DNA of 15,471 bases, from contig CAHJWV010000142.1 in assembly GCA_903643055.1 (NCBI GenBank), positions 1 to 15,471 on the forward strand. Reading direction: 5' to 3'. Position numbers and translations under genes: made by a program. Below are positions 1-12,146 of this stretch, piece by piece (positions within the stretch are counted from its first letter, which is position 1; the number at the start of each line of letters is the position of its first letter). The notes beneath the pieces are model-generated. The model worked only from the letters and a program-made list of their open reading frames with translations, was not told where the DNA came from and did not search any database. This DNA comes from Burkholderiales bacterium. Lineage in GTDB: Bacteria; Pseudomonadota; Gammaproteobacteria; Burkholderiales; Burkholderiaceae.

Positions 1-2649
<2,649 letters not shown>

Positions 2650-2733
2650 GGCAAGGCTCTCAGGCGAAGTTTGAAATGGAACCGGGGAGAAGAACGAATG
2701 GCAAATGACAAATGAGCAAGGTTAGAAGCCGGC

Positions 2734-3711
2734 TCAATCGAGCGACACGTTGGTCTTCTTGATGATCTCGGCGAAGCGCGCCGACTCGCTCTGAATGAAG
2801 GCGTTGAATTGCTCGCGTGTCTGCGGGAACGGCTCATAGCCGAAGGTGAGGTAACGCTGCTGGATGTCGGCCTCGCTCAATGCCTTCGCAATGTCACGGC
2901 GTATCTTCTCGGCCACCGCAGGTGGCAAGCCCTTGGGCGCGGCGATGGCCGTCCAGCCTTGCGCCACGAAGCCGGCCGGCCCACCCGATTCGGCCACCGT
3001 CGGCACATCGGGGAACGTCGCCAGTCGGGCCGGCGCGGCCACCGCGAGATAACGCAGCTTGCCGGCCCGTTGCAGCGCGCCGGCCGTGCCGCTGCTGCCA
3101 AGCGCAAAGGCCAGGTCGCCATTGGCCACACCGGTGTAGAGCTGCGAGGTTTCTTTGTAGACCACATGCTCCATCTGCGTGCCGGTCACCGACTGGAAAA
3201 CGGCCGAAGCCAGATGCACCGGATTTCCGTTCGACCACGAACCGTAGTTGAGCTTGCCGGGACGCGCCTTCGCGTCATTCACCAGGTCGGCCACCGTCTT
3301 GTACGGGCTGCTGGCAGCCACCGTGAAGAAGAAGTAGGTCTTGAACAGCGGCAACAGCGGGTCGAAGTCTTTCTGCGGATCGTAGGGCAGCTTCTTGAAC
3401 AAGTACGGGTACGCCGACAGATGCACGTTATCGAGCTGAAGCAGGTCATGCCCGTCGGTCGCGCCATGCTTGAACGCATCGATCGCAATGAACCCATTGG
3501 CACCCGGCTTGTTTTCGATGATCACCGGCTGGCCCCAGGCCTTCGTCAGCTTCTCGGCCAGCATGCGCAGCGTGGCTTCCGGCCCGCCGCCCACCGGGAA
3601 CGGCGTGAGGATGCGCACCGGCCGCGTCGGAAACTCCTGCGCCGATGCCACCAGCGATAAGCCGAAGGCCAGCGCCCAGGCGGCGGCGGCTTGCTGAATC
3701 CAATTCTTCAT
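2734..3711 (-). CDS. Bug/TctC family periplasmic solute-binding protein
   Basis: This is a periplasmic binding protein of the tripartite tricarboxylate transporter (TctC/Bug) family, 325 residues, a typical length. It starts with a clear signal peptide: MKNW, a hydrophobic core at residues 8-22 and a likely cleavage after Ala24 (VASA then QEFP). The family signature comes next, FPTRPVRILTPFPVGGG, where the conserved glycines contact carboxylate groups of the ligand. A ribosome site GGAGA lies 7 bases before the ATG. No TctA or TctB membrane subunit is in the window, which is common for Bug proteins of Burkholderiales. Its place inside the operon suggests a ligand such as protocatechuate or a pyrone dicarboxylate, for uptake or sensing. 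The ligand is inferred from context only. Confidence 0.92.
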   Translation of the reverse strand: MKNWIQQAAAAWALAFGLSLVASAQEFPTRPVRILTPFPVGGGPEATLRMLAEKLTKAWGQPVIIENKPGANGFIAIDAFKHGATDGHDLLQLDNVHLSAYPYLFKKLPYDPQKDFDPLLPLFKTYFFFTVAASSPYKTVADLVNDAKARPGKLNYGSWSNGNPVHLASAVFQSVTGTQMEHVVYKETSQLYTGVANGDLAFALGSSGTAGALQRAGKLRYLAVAAPARLATFPDVPTVAESGGPAGFVAQGWTAIAAPKGLPPAVAEKIRRDIAKALSEADIQQRYLTFGYEPFPQTREQFNAFIQSESARFAEIIKKTNVSLD

Positions 3712-3774
3712 GAGCGGATCTCCAGGGGGTTAATGGTACGGACAGCAGCAAGCGCAGCAGCAACAGTCCAGCGC

Positions 3775-4686
3775 TCAGCCGGTCTTCTTGACGACCGACA
3801 GGATGCGATCCGCCTCGGTGCGCCAGGTGTCGCGCTTGGCCGCCTTCGGCCCGAACAAGCCATCATCGGCAAGATCGGCCACCCAGGCTTGGCGGTCGGC
3901 GGTGCCATTCGCAGACCACGGGGTCAGGCCGATGTCACGCACGGTCTCGGCGACTTCGCGCACTTCTTCGGCCCGGCGCCGGCCATGCTGGATCACGCGC
4001 TGAAAGAAATACGTGCCCTGCTTTTCCCAGTCGATGCCCGGAAAGGTCTCAGTCAGCGAAGCCAGCACCTGGTCTTCCACACCGTAAGCCCGTGCGGTCG
4101 TGAAACTCTCGATGACCATGGCCTCCAGGCCTTTGATCATCACGCTGCGGCACATCTTGGTGGCCGAGGCCACGCCCAGCTTTTCGCTCGACACCTTGCT
4201 GTCGAAGCCGAGTGCGTTGAGGAGCGGCATCAACGACTTTGCTTCGGGCCCGCCGAGCAACAGCGGCACCTTGATGCGGTAGGGCGGGATCGACGTCATC
4301 ACCGCGCCTTCGACATAGCGCCCGCCGTTGCGGCTGACCATGTCGGCCGCTCGGATCTTGGCGCCGGGCGAGGCGGAGTTGAAGTCGAGGAAGTAGGCGC
4401 TGGGTTTGATCGCGCCCGCGCAGGCCTGCGCGACCGGCACGGCCTGGCTGGCGGTGACGGCGCTGATGATGAAGTCGACCTCGGCCGCCAGCTCGGCGTG
4501 CGATTCGAACAGCGTCACGCCGTGCTCGGCCGCGTGCTGGCGCAGCGGCGAGCCGGCATCGCTGCCGAGCTTGAGGTCATGCGCGCTGACGCGGATCTTC
4601 TGCGCGCGCAGGTCCTCCGCGAGGATGCGGCCGACCTCGCCATAACCGACGAGGCCGATGTGCCATTGGGTGGAATCGATGTTCAT
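3775..4686 (-). CDS. NAD(P)-dependent beta-hydroxyacid dehydrogenase-like protein with DUF1932 C-terminal domain
   Basis: The protein has 303 residues. The N-terminal Rossmann domain (about 8-165) carries GYGEVG at 14-19 and a DFNSASP segment at 101-107 that resembles the substrate-loop region of 6-phosphogluconate/beta-hydroxyacid dehydrogenases. The C-terminal helical part contains ATKMCRSVMIKGLEA (175-189), typical of DUF1932; Lys177 aligns with the catalytic lysine of the wider superfamily. No step of the standard 4,5-cleavage pathway needs this enzyme, yet it sits between pmdF and the Bug gene on the same strand. I chose the ATG at 4686 because GAGGAGA stands 5 bases before it; an in-frame ATG at 4722 has no ribosome site. 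Reduction of a pathway keto-acid is possible. The substrate is unknown. Confidence 0.9.
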   Translation of the reverse strand: MNIDSTQWHIGLVGYGEVGRILAEDLRAQKIRVSAHDLKLGSDAGSPLRQHAAEHGVTLFESHAELAAEVDFIISAVTASQAVPVAQACAGAIKPSAYFLDFNSASPGAKIRAADMVSRNGGRYVEGAVMTSIPPYRIKVPLLLGGPEAKSLMPLLNALGFDSKVSSEKLGVASATKMCRSVMIKGLEAMVIESFTTARAYGVEDQVLASLTETFPGIDWEKQGTYFFQRVIQHGRRRAEEVREVAETVRDIGLTPWSANGTADRQAWVADLADDGLFGPKAAKRDTWRTEADRILSVVKKTG

Positions 4687-4691
4687 CCGTC

Positions 4692-4698
4692 TCTCCTC
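4692..4698 (-). promoter_or_regulatory. Ribosome binding site of the DUF1932 gene
   Basis: GAGGAGA on the minus strand, five bases before the ATG at 4686. It is one of the strongest Shine-Dalgarno sequences in the window and decides between two in-frame ATG codons 36 bases apart. Confidence 0.75.
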
Positions 4699-4730
4699 AG
4701 CGGTTGGCGGGGCATTGATCAAGCCACGCC

Positions 4731-4800
4731 CTTGGATCCGGCTTTGCCGGTCCGATGGGCGGCGCCCCTTGGGGGCAGGAGCGAAGCGGCTGGGGGGCCA
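4731..4800. repeat. GC-rich REP-like intergenic element between pmdF and the DUF1932 gene
   Basis: This noncoding stretch has two short hairpins. One has stem CCGGC/GCCGG with loop TTT (4738-4750). The other has GCCCC/GGGGC with loop TTG (4764-4776). They are followed by GGAGCGAAGCGGCTGGGGGG. The arrangement of a CCCC-TTG-GGGG hairpin followed by GCGAAGCGG and a G run resembles dispersed intergenic repeats that I recall from Comamonadaceae and relatives. Only one copy is in the window, so repetition cannot be shown here. It may mark a join between the ancestral pmd genes and the inserted pair downstream, or act on the transcript as a processing or attenuation site. Confidence 0.45.
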
Positions 4801-4805
4801 TGTCC

Positions 4806-5501
4806 CTAATCGATGTACTTCAAACCCGCTTTCTCCAGCGGCTCACGCATCTTGTAAATGTCCAGCCCCAGGACACCGGCCGCGAGCTTGGCGCGCTTCT
4901 CGGCCTCCAAGTTTTCGCGGGCTTCCGCCGCATCGGCCACTTGCTGAGCAATTGCAGCCGGCACGACGACCACGCCGTCGTCATCGCCGATCACCACGTC
5001 GCCGGGGTTGACCACGGCACCCGCGCAGACGATCGGGATGTTGACCGAGCCCAGCGTCGCCTTGATCGTGCCCTTCGCACTGATGGCGCGGCTGAACACC
5101 GGGAACTTCATCGCGCTCAAATCTTTGACATCACGTGCGCCGCCATCGATCACCAACCCGCGTGCGCCGCGCGCGCGAAAGCTGGTGGCCAGCAAGTCGC
5201 CGAAGAATCCGTCTTCGTTGTCGGCCGTGCAGGCGGCCACGGCCACATCGCCCTCCTGCAGCTGCTCGGCGGCCACATGCATCATCCAGTTGTCTCCCGG
5301 CTGCAGCAGCACGGTCACCGCCGTGCCGCAAACATAAGCGCCGGTGTAGATCGGCCGCAGGTAAGGCTTGAGCAGGCCGACGCGGCCCATGGCCTCGTGC
5401 ACGGTGGCCGAACCGAAGCGCGACAACTTGTCGACCGCAGCGCGGTCGGCACGAATGATGTGGCGCTTGACGACGCCGAGCTGGTTCATCGGTAGTGTCA
5501 T
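4806..5501 (-). CDS. pmdF: 4-carboxy-4-hydroxy-2-oxoadipate aldolase / oxaloacetate decarboxylase (LigK/PmdF)
   Basis: This class II (metal-dependent) aldolase performs the last pathway step, splitting 4-carboxy-4-hydroxy-2-oxoadipate into pyruvate and oxaloacetate. Relatives also decarboxylate oxaloacetate. The protein has 231 residues and an RraA-like fold. The key motif GGARD is at 120-124; Arg123 and Asp124 fit the pyruvate-binding and metal-binding residues of the Pseudomonas putida enzyme. An upstream segment [13 protein letters not shown] (68-80) is also family-typical. The ATG is one base after the pmdE stop (TGACATG), with AAGGGG about 8 bases before it. A second ATG four codons later is less well placed. 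Identification is firm from sequence and position. Confidence 0.95.
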   Translation of the reverse strand: MTLPMNQLGVVKRHIIRADRAAVDKLSRFGSATVHEAMGRVGLLKPYLRPIYTGAYVCGTAVTVLLQPGDNWMMHVAAEQLQEGDVAVAACTADNEDGFFGDLLATSFRARGARGLVIDGGARDVKDLSAMKFPVFSRAISAKGTIKATLGSVNIPIVCAGAVVNPGDVVIGDDDGVVVVPAAIAQQVADAAEARENLEAEKRAKLAAGVLGLDIYKMREPLEKAGLKYID

Positions 5502-5502
5502 G

Positions 5503-6531
5503 TCACTGCCCCTTCGCTTTCAGCGCGGCATCGAGCCGCGGATAGACATGCCGTGCATTGGTCTCGTAAACCTTGTGCTTGTCGGCTGCGCTGAGCAAGG
5601 TCGACGCCTCGATGTAGCGCTTGGTGTCGTCGTAGTAATGGCCGGTCTCGGCGTCGATGCCGCGCACCGCGCCGATCATTTCGCTGGCAAACAGGATGTT
5701 GTCGACCGGGATCACCTTGGTCAGCAGATCGATGCCCGGCTGGTGATAGACGCAGGTGTCGAAGAAGATGTTGTTCAGCAGATGCTCTTGCAGCAGCGGC
5801 TTCTTCAGTTCCTGCGCGAGGCCGCGAAAGCGGCCCCAGTGATAAGGCACCGCACCACCGCCATGCGGTATCAGGAACTTCAACGTCGGAAAGTCCTTGA
5901 ACAGATCGCTGGTCAGGCATTGCATAAAGGCCGTCGTGTCGGCGTTCAGGTAATGCGCACCGGTCGTATGGAAGCAGGCGTTGCAGCTGGTGCTGACGTG
6001 GATCATCGCCGGCACGCCATGCTCGACCATCTTCTCGTAGATCGGGTACCACGCGCGGTCCGACAGCGGCGGTGAAGTCCAGTGGCCGCCCGAGGGATCG
6101 GGGTTCAGGTTGATGCCGACGTTGCCGTATTCCTTGACGCACTTCTCGAACTCGGGAAGGCAGGTCTTCGGGTCGACACCCGGCGACTGCGGCAGCATTG
6201 CCGCCGGAATGAAATGGTCCGGGAACAGCTTCGACACGCGATAACAAAGCTCGTTGCAGATCGCGGCCCAGGTCGAGCTGACGTTGAAGTCCCCGATGTG
6301 ATGGGCCATGAAACTAGCGCGCGGCGAGAAGATCGTCAGGTCGCTGCCGCGCTCTTGCATCTTCTTCAGCTGGTTGGCGATGATGGTTTCGCGCAGCTCA
6401 TCGTCACTGATCTTCAGCTCGCTGACCTTGGGCATCGAGGCCGGGTCTTTGATGCCGGCGATCTGCCGGTTGCGCCATTCTTCCAGCGCCTTCGGTGCGG
6501 TGGTGTAGTGGCCGTGGACATCAATGATCAT
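5503..6531 (-). CDS. pmdE: 4-oxalomesaconate hydratase (LigJ/PmdE)
   Basis: This zinc-dependent hydratase of the amidohydrolase superfamily adds water to 4-oxalomesaconate, giving 4-carboxy-4-hydroxy-2-oxoadipate. The protein has 342 residues, essentially the length of LigJ. Metal and catalytic residues known from LigJ appear at the expected numbers: His6 and His8 in DVHGHY, His178 in MIHVST and Glu284 in ASEMIG. His223 sits in IPHGGG. The start overlaps the stop of the preceding small ORF by four bases (ATGA) and has only a weak GGAA upstream, so its translation may depend on coupling to that ORF. Its neighbour pmdF begins one base after its stop. Confidence 0.95.
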   Translation of the reverse strand: MIIDVHGHYTTAPKALEEWRNRQIAGIKDPASMPKVSELKISDDELRETIIANQLKKMQERGSDLTIFSPRASFMAHHIGDFNVSSTWAAICNELCYRVSKLFPDHFIPAAMLPQSPGVDPKTCLPEFEKCVKEYGNVGINLNPDPSGGHWTSPPLSDRAWYPIYEKMVEHGVPAMIHVSTSCNACFHTTGAHYLNADTTAFMQCLTSDLFKDFPTLKFLIPHGGGAVPYHWGRFRGLAQELKKPLLQEHLLNNIFFDTCVYHQPGIDLLTKVIPVDNILFASEMIGAVRGIDAETGHYYDDTKRYIEASTLLSAADKHKVYETNARHVYPRLDAALKAKGQ

Positions 6532-6872
6532 GATGCAGTTCCGTGCGCGCAGGCGCTCATTCCAGGGTCGAGTGCGCGGCGTACGCGGCGCGATGCGTCG
6601 GGCTTTTCACGGCGGCCACCGGGGGCACGGCTTGCGCGGGCCCACAGCCCACCCACCATCGCGGCGCCCAGCAGGCACAGCATCGCCACGACCACCAGCG
6701 TGGGCGGCAACGAGCGGGCCAAGCCGTCGCTGCCGAACAAGCCGCCGGCAGGCATGTCCAGGCCGCCCATCACCACGAGGGCAAAGCACAGCGAATAGAG
6801 CAACCACTGGAAGGCGGAGAAAGGGTGGTCCTGGAACCATTCCGCCAGTGTTTCTTTTGAGTGAGAGATCAT
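6528..6872 (-). CDS. Small two-helix membrane ORF at the pmdK position; probable internally deleted remnant of an aromatic acid:H+ symporter
   Basis: The ORF has 114 residues. The ATG at 6872 has AAGGAA 7 bases before it; an upstream ATG at 6911 lacks a ribosome site. Residues 16-38 (HPFSAFQWLLYSLCF, then ALVVMGGLDM) resemble the entry to helix 1 of AAHS-type MFS carriers such as PcaK, where a motif like DGFD is usual; here the first acidic residue is glycine. A second hydrophobic segment (about 56-76, LPPTLVVVAMLCLLGAA) could be the last helix of such a carrier, or helix 2. The tail is arginine-rich and unconserved. A full carrier needs about 440 residues, so transport is unlikely. Comamonas pmdUKEFDABC has the transporter pmdK exactly here. 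Its stop overlaps the pmdE start (ATGA), which may be why an open frame survives. A genuine small membrane protein remains possible. Confidence 0.6.
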   Translation of the reverse strand: MISHSKETLAEWFQDHPFSAFQWLLYSLCFALVVMGGLDMPAGGLFGSDGLARSLPPTLVVVAMLCLLGAAMVGGLWARASRAPGGRREKPDASRRVRRALDPGMSACAHGTAS

Positions 6873-6935
6873 GTCGTTTCCTTGGGGCGTTGGATAAAGA
6901 ATGGGTGACACAGAAAGCGGTTTGGTGGGTTTTTC

Positions 6936-8048
6936 TCAGCGCCGCCACACGTTGGCCGGCACCATCACTTCGCCACGCATCAACAAGCGCGCGGTACGCA
7001 GCAGCGCCGCTTCGATGACGCGTTGCGGGTCTTGCGGGTCGGTGGTCAGCGCCACGCTGAATTCACCGGTCGGGTGCTCGACACCCACGGTGGGTGCTGG
7101 GCTGTCACCCAGCACCGCGACGCCATCGCAGACCGAGCCCTTGAGCACGCAGGCGGTGCCCACCGTGACGGCCGCCAGCACGCCGATTGCGTCATGACAC
7201 ACATGCGGGATGAAGCTGCGCGTGGTGATCGCTCCACCGTCACGCGGCGGTGCGATCAAGGTCATCTTCGGATAGTTCTTGGCGCTGACATCGCCCAGGC
7301 CCATGCGCAGCGAGACCTGCAGGCGCAAGGCCTCGATGCGGGCCTTCAGTTCGGTGTCGGCATTCAGCTGCTCGACCGATTCATAACCGGTGCGGCCGAC
7401 ATCGCTGGCCTTGAAGATCACCAGCGGCATGCCATTGTCGATGCAAGTCACATCGAGCGTGAAAGGCGCGAAGCCTGCGCCATCGACCGTGATCGTGTCT
7501 TTCACGTGGCCGGTGGGCAGCAGGCCCGAACACACCGAGCCGGCGGTATCGAGAAAGTTGATCCTGATCGGCGAGGCGGTGCCGGGCACGCCATCGATGC
7601 GCGCATCGCCGTCATAGTCGACCTGACCATCGGGCGTATGGACCGTGATGTCGCAGGCCATGTCGGTGTTCAGCGTCAGCACGCGCAGGCGAGTGCGCGC
7701 GCCCTGGGCTTTGACCAGGCCGGTCTCCAGCGCAAACGGCAGCACGGCAGCCAGCATGTTGCCGCAGTTGGGCGTGGTGTCGACGGTGTTCTTGTCGGGC
7801 TGCAGTTGCGCGAACAAAAACTCGAGGTCGATGCCGGGGCGCTTGCTGAGCGACACGATGCCGACCTTGCTCGTCAACGGATGGGCGCCGCCCAGGCCAT
7901 CGATCTGGCGCTTGTCGGGCGAGCCCAATGCGGACAGCAGCACCCGATCGCGGGTGGCGATATCGCTCGGAAGGTCATCGGCCCGAAAGAACGGGCCCTT
8001 GGAGGTGCCGCCTCGCATCAACAGGCACGGAATCGCAGTTGCTTGCAC
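6936..8048 (-). CDS. pmdU: 4-oxalomesaconate tautomerase (LigU/PmdU, PrpF family)
   Basis: This enzyme isomerises the keto/enol and double-bond forms of 4-oxalomesaconate made by the pyrone hydrolase, to the isomer used by the hydratase. The 370-residue protein (LigU is about 361) has the PrpF-type opening MRGGTSKG at 11-18, DGLGGAHPLTSK with Lys61, and TPNCGN with Cys95. These fit LigU's catalytic Lys66 and Cys100 with a shift of five. LLPTGH, CIDNGMP, IAPPRDGG and EHPTGE further on are conserved. The start is GTG: AGGAGA lies four bases before it, and homology begins there, whereas the in-frame ATG at 8114 lies inside the promoter region. It is the first gene of the operon. Confidence 0.92.
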   Translation of the reverse strand: MQATAIPCLLMRGGTSKGPFFRADDLPSDIATRDRVLLSALGSPDKRQIDGLGGAHPLTSKVGIVSLSKRPGIDLEFLFAQLQPDKNTVDTTPNCGNMLAAVLPFALETGLVKAQGARTRLRVLTLNTDMACDITVHTPDGQVDYDGDARIDGVPGTASPIRINFLDTAGSVCSGLLPTGHVKDTITVDGAGFAPFTLDVTCIDNGMPLVIFKASDVGRTGYESVEQLNADTELKARIEALRLQVSLRMGLGDVSAKNYPKMTLIAPPRDGGAITTRSFIPHVCHDAIGVLAAVTVGTACVLKGSVCDGVAVLGDSPAPTVGVEHPTGEFSVALTTDPQDPQRVIEAALLRTARLLMRGEVMVPANVWRR

Positions 8049-8052
8049 GGTG

Positions 8053-8058
8053 TCTCCT
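8053..8058 (-). promoter_or_regulatory. Ribosome binding site selecting the GTG start of pmdU
   Basis: AGGAGA on the minus strand, four bases before the GTG at 8046-8048. No comparable site precedes the in-frame ATG codons upstream, which also fall within the promoter. Confidence 0.75.
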
Positions 8059-8089
8059 GGTGCCGTCCCGTCAACGCGGGTCGAGATGG

Positions 8090-8118
8090 ATTCTGCGCAG
8101 GCCAGCCCCATCATTCAA
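8090..8118 (-). promoter_or_regulatory. Candidate sigma-70 promoter of the pmd operon
   Basis: On the minus strand, TTGAAT (8118-8113) and CAGAAT (8095-8090) are separated by exactly 17 bases. Each matches four of six consensus positions. The inferred start is near 8083, giving a leader of roughly 35 bases before the pmdU GTG. The boxes are imperfect, as expected for an activator-dependent promoter. Confidence 0.5.
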
Positions 8119-8127
8119 GGTGGGGCT
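8104..8127. promoter_or_regulatory. Inverted repeat over the -35 box of the pmd promoter
   Basis: AGCCCCA (8104-8110) and TGGGGCT (8121-8127) are perfect inverted repeats around a 10-base centre that contains most of the candidate -35 box. It could be a second regulator site or an accidental palindrome; seven-base arms at this spacing do occur by chance in 15 kb. Confidence 0.35.
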
Positions 8128-8137
8128 CGCGCTAGCT

Positions 8138-8158
8138 GCTATAGCATTTGGGTATAGC
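8138..8158. promoter_or_regulatory. T-N11-A LysR-type operator between pmdU and its regulator
   Basis: GCTATA and TATAGC are perfect six-base arms separated by nine bases, and the repeat contains the T-N11-A pattern (T8142, A8154) typical of LysR recognition sites. Its centre (8148) is about 65 bases upstream of the inferred pmdU transcription start, the classical distance for a LysR activator. It ends 8 bases before the first possible ATG of the lysR gene, so the same site could mediate autorepression. Confidence 0.6.
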
Positions 8159-8175
8159 TCACCCCCATGGTGCCC

Positions 8176-11226
<3,051 letters not shown>

Positions 11227-11239
11227 ACCCGGCGCCGCG

Positions 11240-11261
11240 CGCGCTCAGTGATGGCAGCGCG
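11240..11261. terminator. Possible bidirectional hairpin between pobR and cysC
   Basis: CGCGCT (11240-11245) and AGCGCG (11256-11261) pair around a ten-base loop in the short gap between two convergent genes. There is no T run on either side, so intrinsic termination would be weak. Confidence 0.3.
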
Positions 11262-11270
11262 TTAAACGCA

Positions 11271-11873
11271 TCAGCCCCAGCGCGCTGCAGCGGGAAGCGT
11301 GGTTTGCAAGGCGTAACCCGATTCCGCCATCTGCGCGATCACTGTGTCAACGGCCTGCAGTGGCGTCAGCCGCGTGGTGTCGAGCCGCAACGCCGGTTGC
11401 TGCGGTGGCTCGTAGCGGGAGTCGATGCCGGTGAAGCCAACGATCTCCTTGCGCCGCGCTCGCTGATAAAGACCTTTCGGGTCGCGCTGCTCGCAGACGG
11501 TCAGCGGCGCATCGACGAACACCTCCATGAAGTCGTCCGGCGCGAAGCGCGCTTTCGCCGCGTCGCGTTCGGAGGCGAACGGCGAGATCAGCGCAACGAT
11601 CACGATCAGGCCGGCATCGGTCATCAGCCGGGCGATCTCGGTCACGCGGCGCACGTTCTCGATGCGGTCGGCATCGGTGAAGCCAAGGCCGCGGTTGATG
11701 CCTTGGCGAAGCTCGTCGCCATCGAGCACGAAGGTGCGCAAGCCTTTGTCATGCAGGCGTTGCTCCAGCAAGACCGCGATCGTCGACTTGCCGGCGCCGG
11801 ACAAGCCGGTCAGGTAAATCACACCGCCCTTGTGCCCATTCAGGGCCTCGCGCTGTTGCCTGATGATTCGCAT
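11271..11873 (-). CDS. cysC: Adenylylsulfate (APS) kinase, CysC
   Basis: This enzyme phosphorylates adenosine 5'-phosphosulfate with ATP to PAPS, the sulfate donor of sulfotransferases and an intermediate in some sulfate-assimilation routes. The 200-residue length is normal. The P-loop GLSGAGKS is at 23-30, with DGDELRQGINRGLGF at 51-65 and ISPFASERD at 96-104, which holds the serine of the family signature. EVFVDAPLTVCEQRDPKGLY and FTGIDSRYE follow. The start is the ATG at 11873, with GGAG 8 bases before it; the frame stays open to 11996 but homology does not. No ATP sulfurylase or APS/PAPS reductase is nearby. It is divergent from a sulfotransferase gene, which suggests a dedicated PAPS supply. 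Confidence 0.95.
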   Translation of the reverse strand: MRIIRQQREALNGHKGGVIYLTGLSGAGKSTIAVLLEQRLHDKGLRTFVLDGDELRQGINRGLGFTDADRIENVRRVTEIARLMTDAGLIVIVALISPFASERDAAKARFAPDDFMEVFVDAPLTVCEQRDPKGLYQRARRKEIVGFTGIDSRYEPPQQPALRLDTTRLTPLQAVDTVIAQMAESGYALQTTLPAAARWG

Positions 11874-12013
11874 GTGAGTCGCTCCGATGACAAACGAAAA
11901 CCCTGTAGGCAGCGCGGGCCCGCTCACGAGACACTGCGCCCCATGCAAGATAACAGGATAGTGACACGGCAGATGAGACGCGCAAGCAAACTCCACCCGG
12001 CCCGTCGGGGCTC

Positions 12014-12042
12014 AGTAGGCAAGCCCCCGAAGCCGCTGTCAA
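12014..12042 (-). promoter_or_regulatory. Weak candidate promoter for cysC
   Basis: A perfect TTGACA (12042-12037, minus strand) is followed after 17 bases by CCTACT, which matches only three of six -10 positions. The leader before cysC would be about 130 bases. The -35 box is part of the ten-base inverted repeat shared with the sulfotransferase side. Confidence 0.3.
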
Positions 12043-12121
12043 ATGCAGAAAGCATCGAAGCGTCTGCATGGCGCACGTCTGCAGCATGCGCGTATCCGTC
12101 GTGTGCCGCCATTGACAGCGG
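12033..12121. repeat. Ten-base inverted repeat between divergent cysC and sulfotransferase genes
   Basis: CCGCTGTCAA at 12033-12042 and TTGACAGCGG at 12112-12121 are exact reverse complements, 69 bases apart, in the 273-base gap between the two genes. Each arm presents TTGACA pointing toward its own gene, so the two units may carry matched -35 boxes or share a regulator. The gap also has two direct copies of CGTCTGCA (12061-12068 and 12076-12083). No gene was found in it. Confidence 0.5.
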
Positions 12122-12141
12122 GCCGGCCTGCCGAGAACGAT
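12112..12141 (+). promoter_or_regulatory. Candidate promoter of the sulfotransferase operon, possibly giving a leaderless transcript
   Basis: A perfect TTGACA (12112-12117) is followed after 18 bases by AACGAT (12136-12141), which matches three of six -10 positions. The implied start coincides with the ATG at 12147, so the message could be leaderless. The only ribosome-site-like word, AAGG, is too close to the ATG. Confidence 0.35.
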
Positions 12142-12146
12142 AAGGC

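Noticed and set aside
3691..4809. Plus-strand open frame of 372 codons
   Set aside because: It is antisense to the DUF1932 gene. No domain was recognised in it, while the opposite strand has a dehydrogenase with a nucleotide-binding loop and a strong ribosome site.
7023..8135. Plus-strand open frame of 370 codons
   Set aside because: It mirrors pmdU and runs into the promoter region. It has no family motif.
11227..11270. Full intrinsic terminator between pobR and cysC
   Set aside because: Only a six-base stem with a ten-base loop and no T run was found, so it is listed only as a weak candidate.
11304..12143. Plus-strand open frame of 279 codons leading up to the sulfotransferase
   Set aside because: It covers cysC in antisense and then the divergent promoter gap. 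No motif was recognised.
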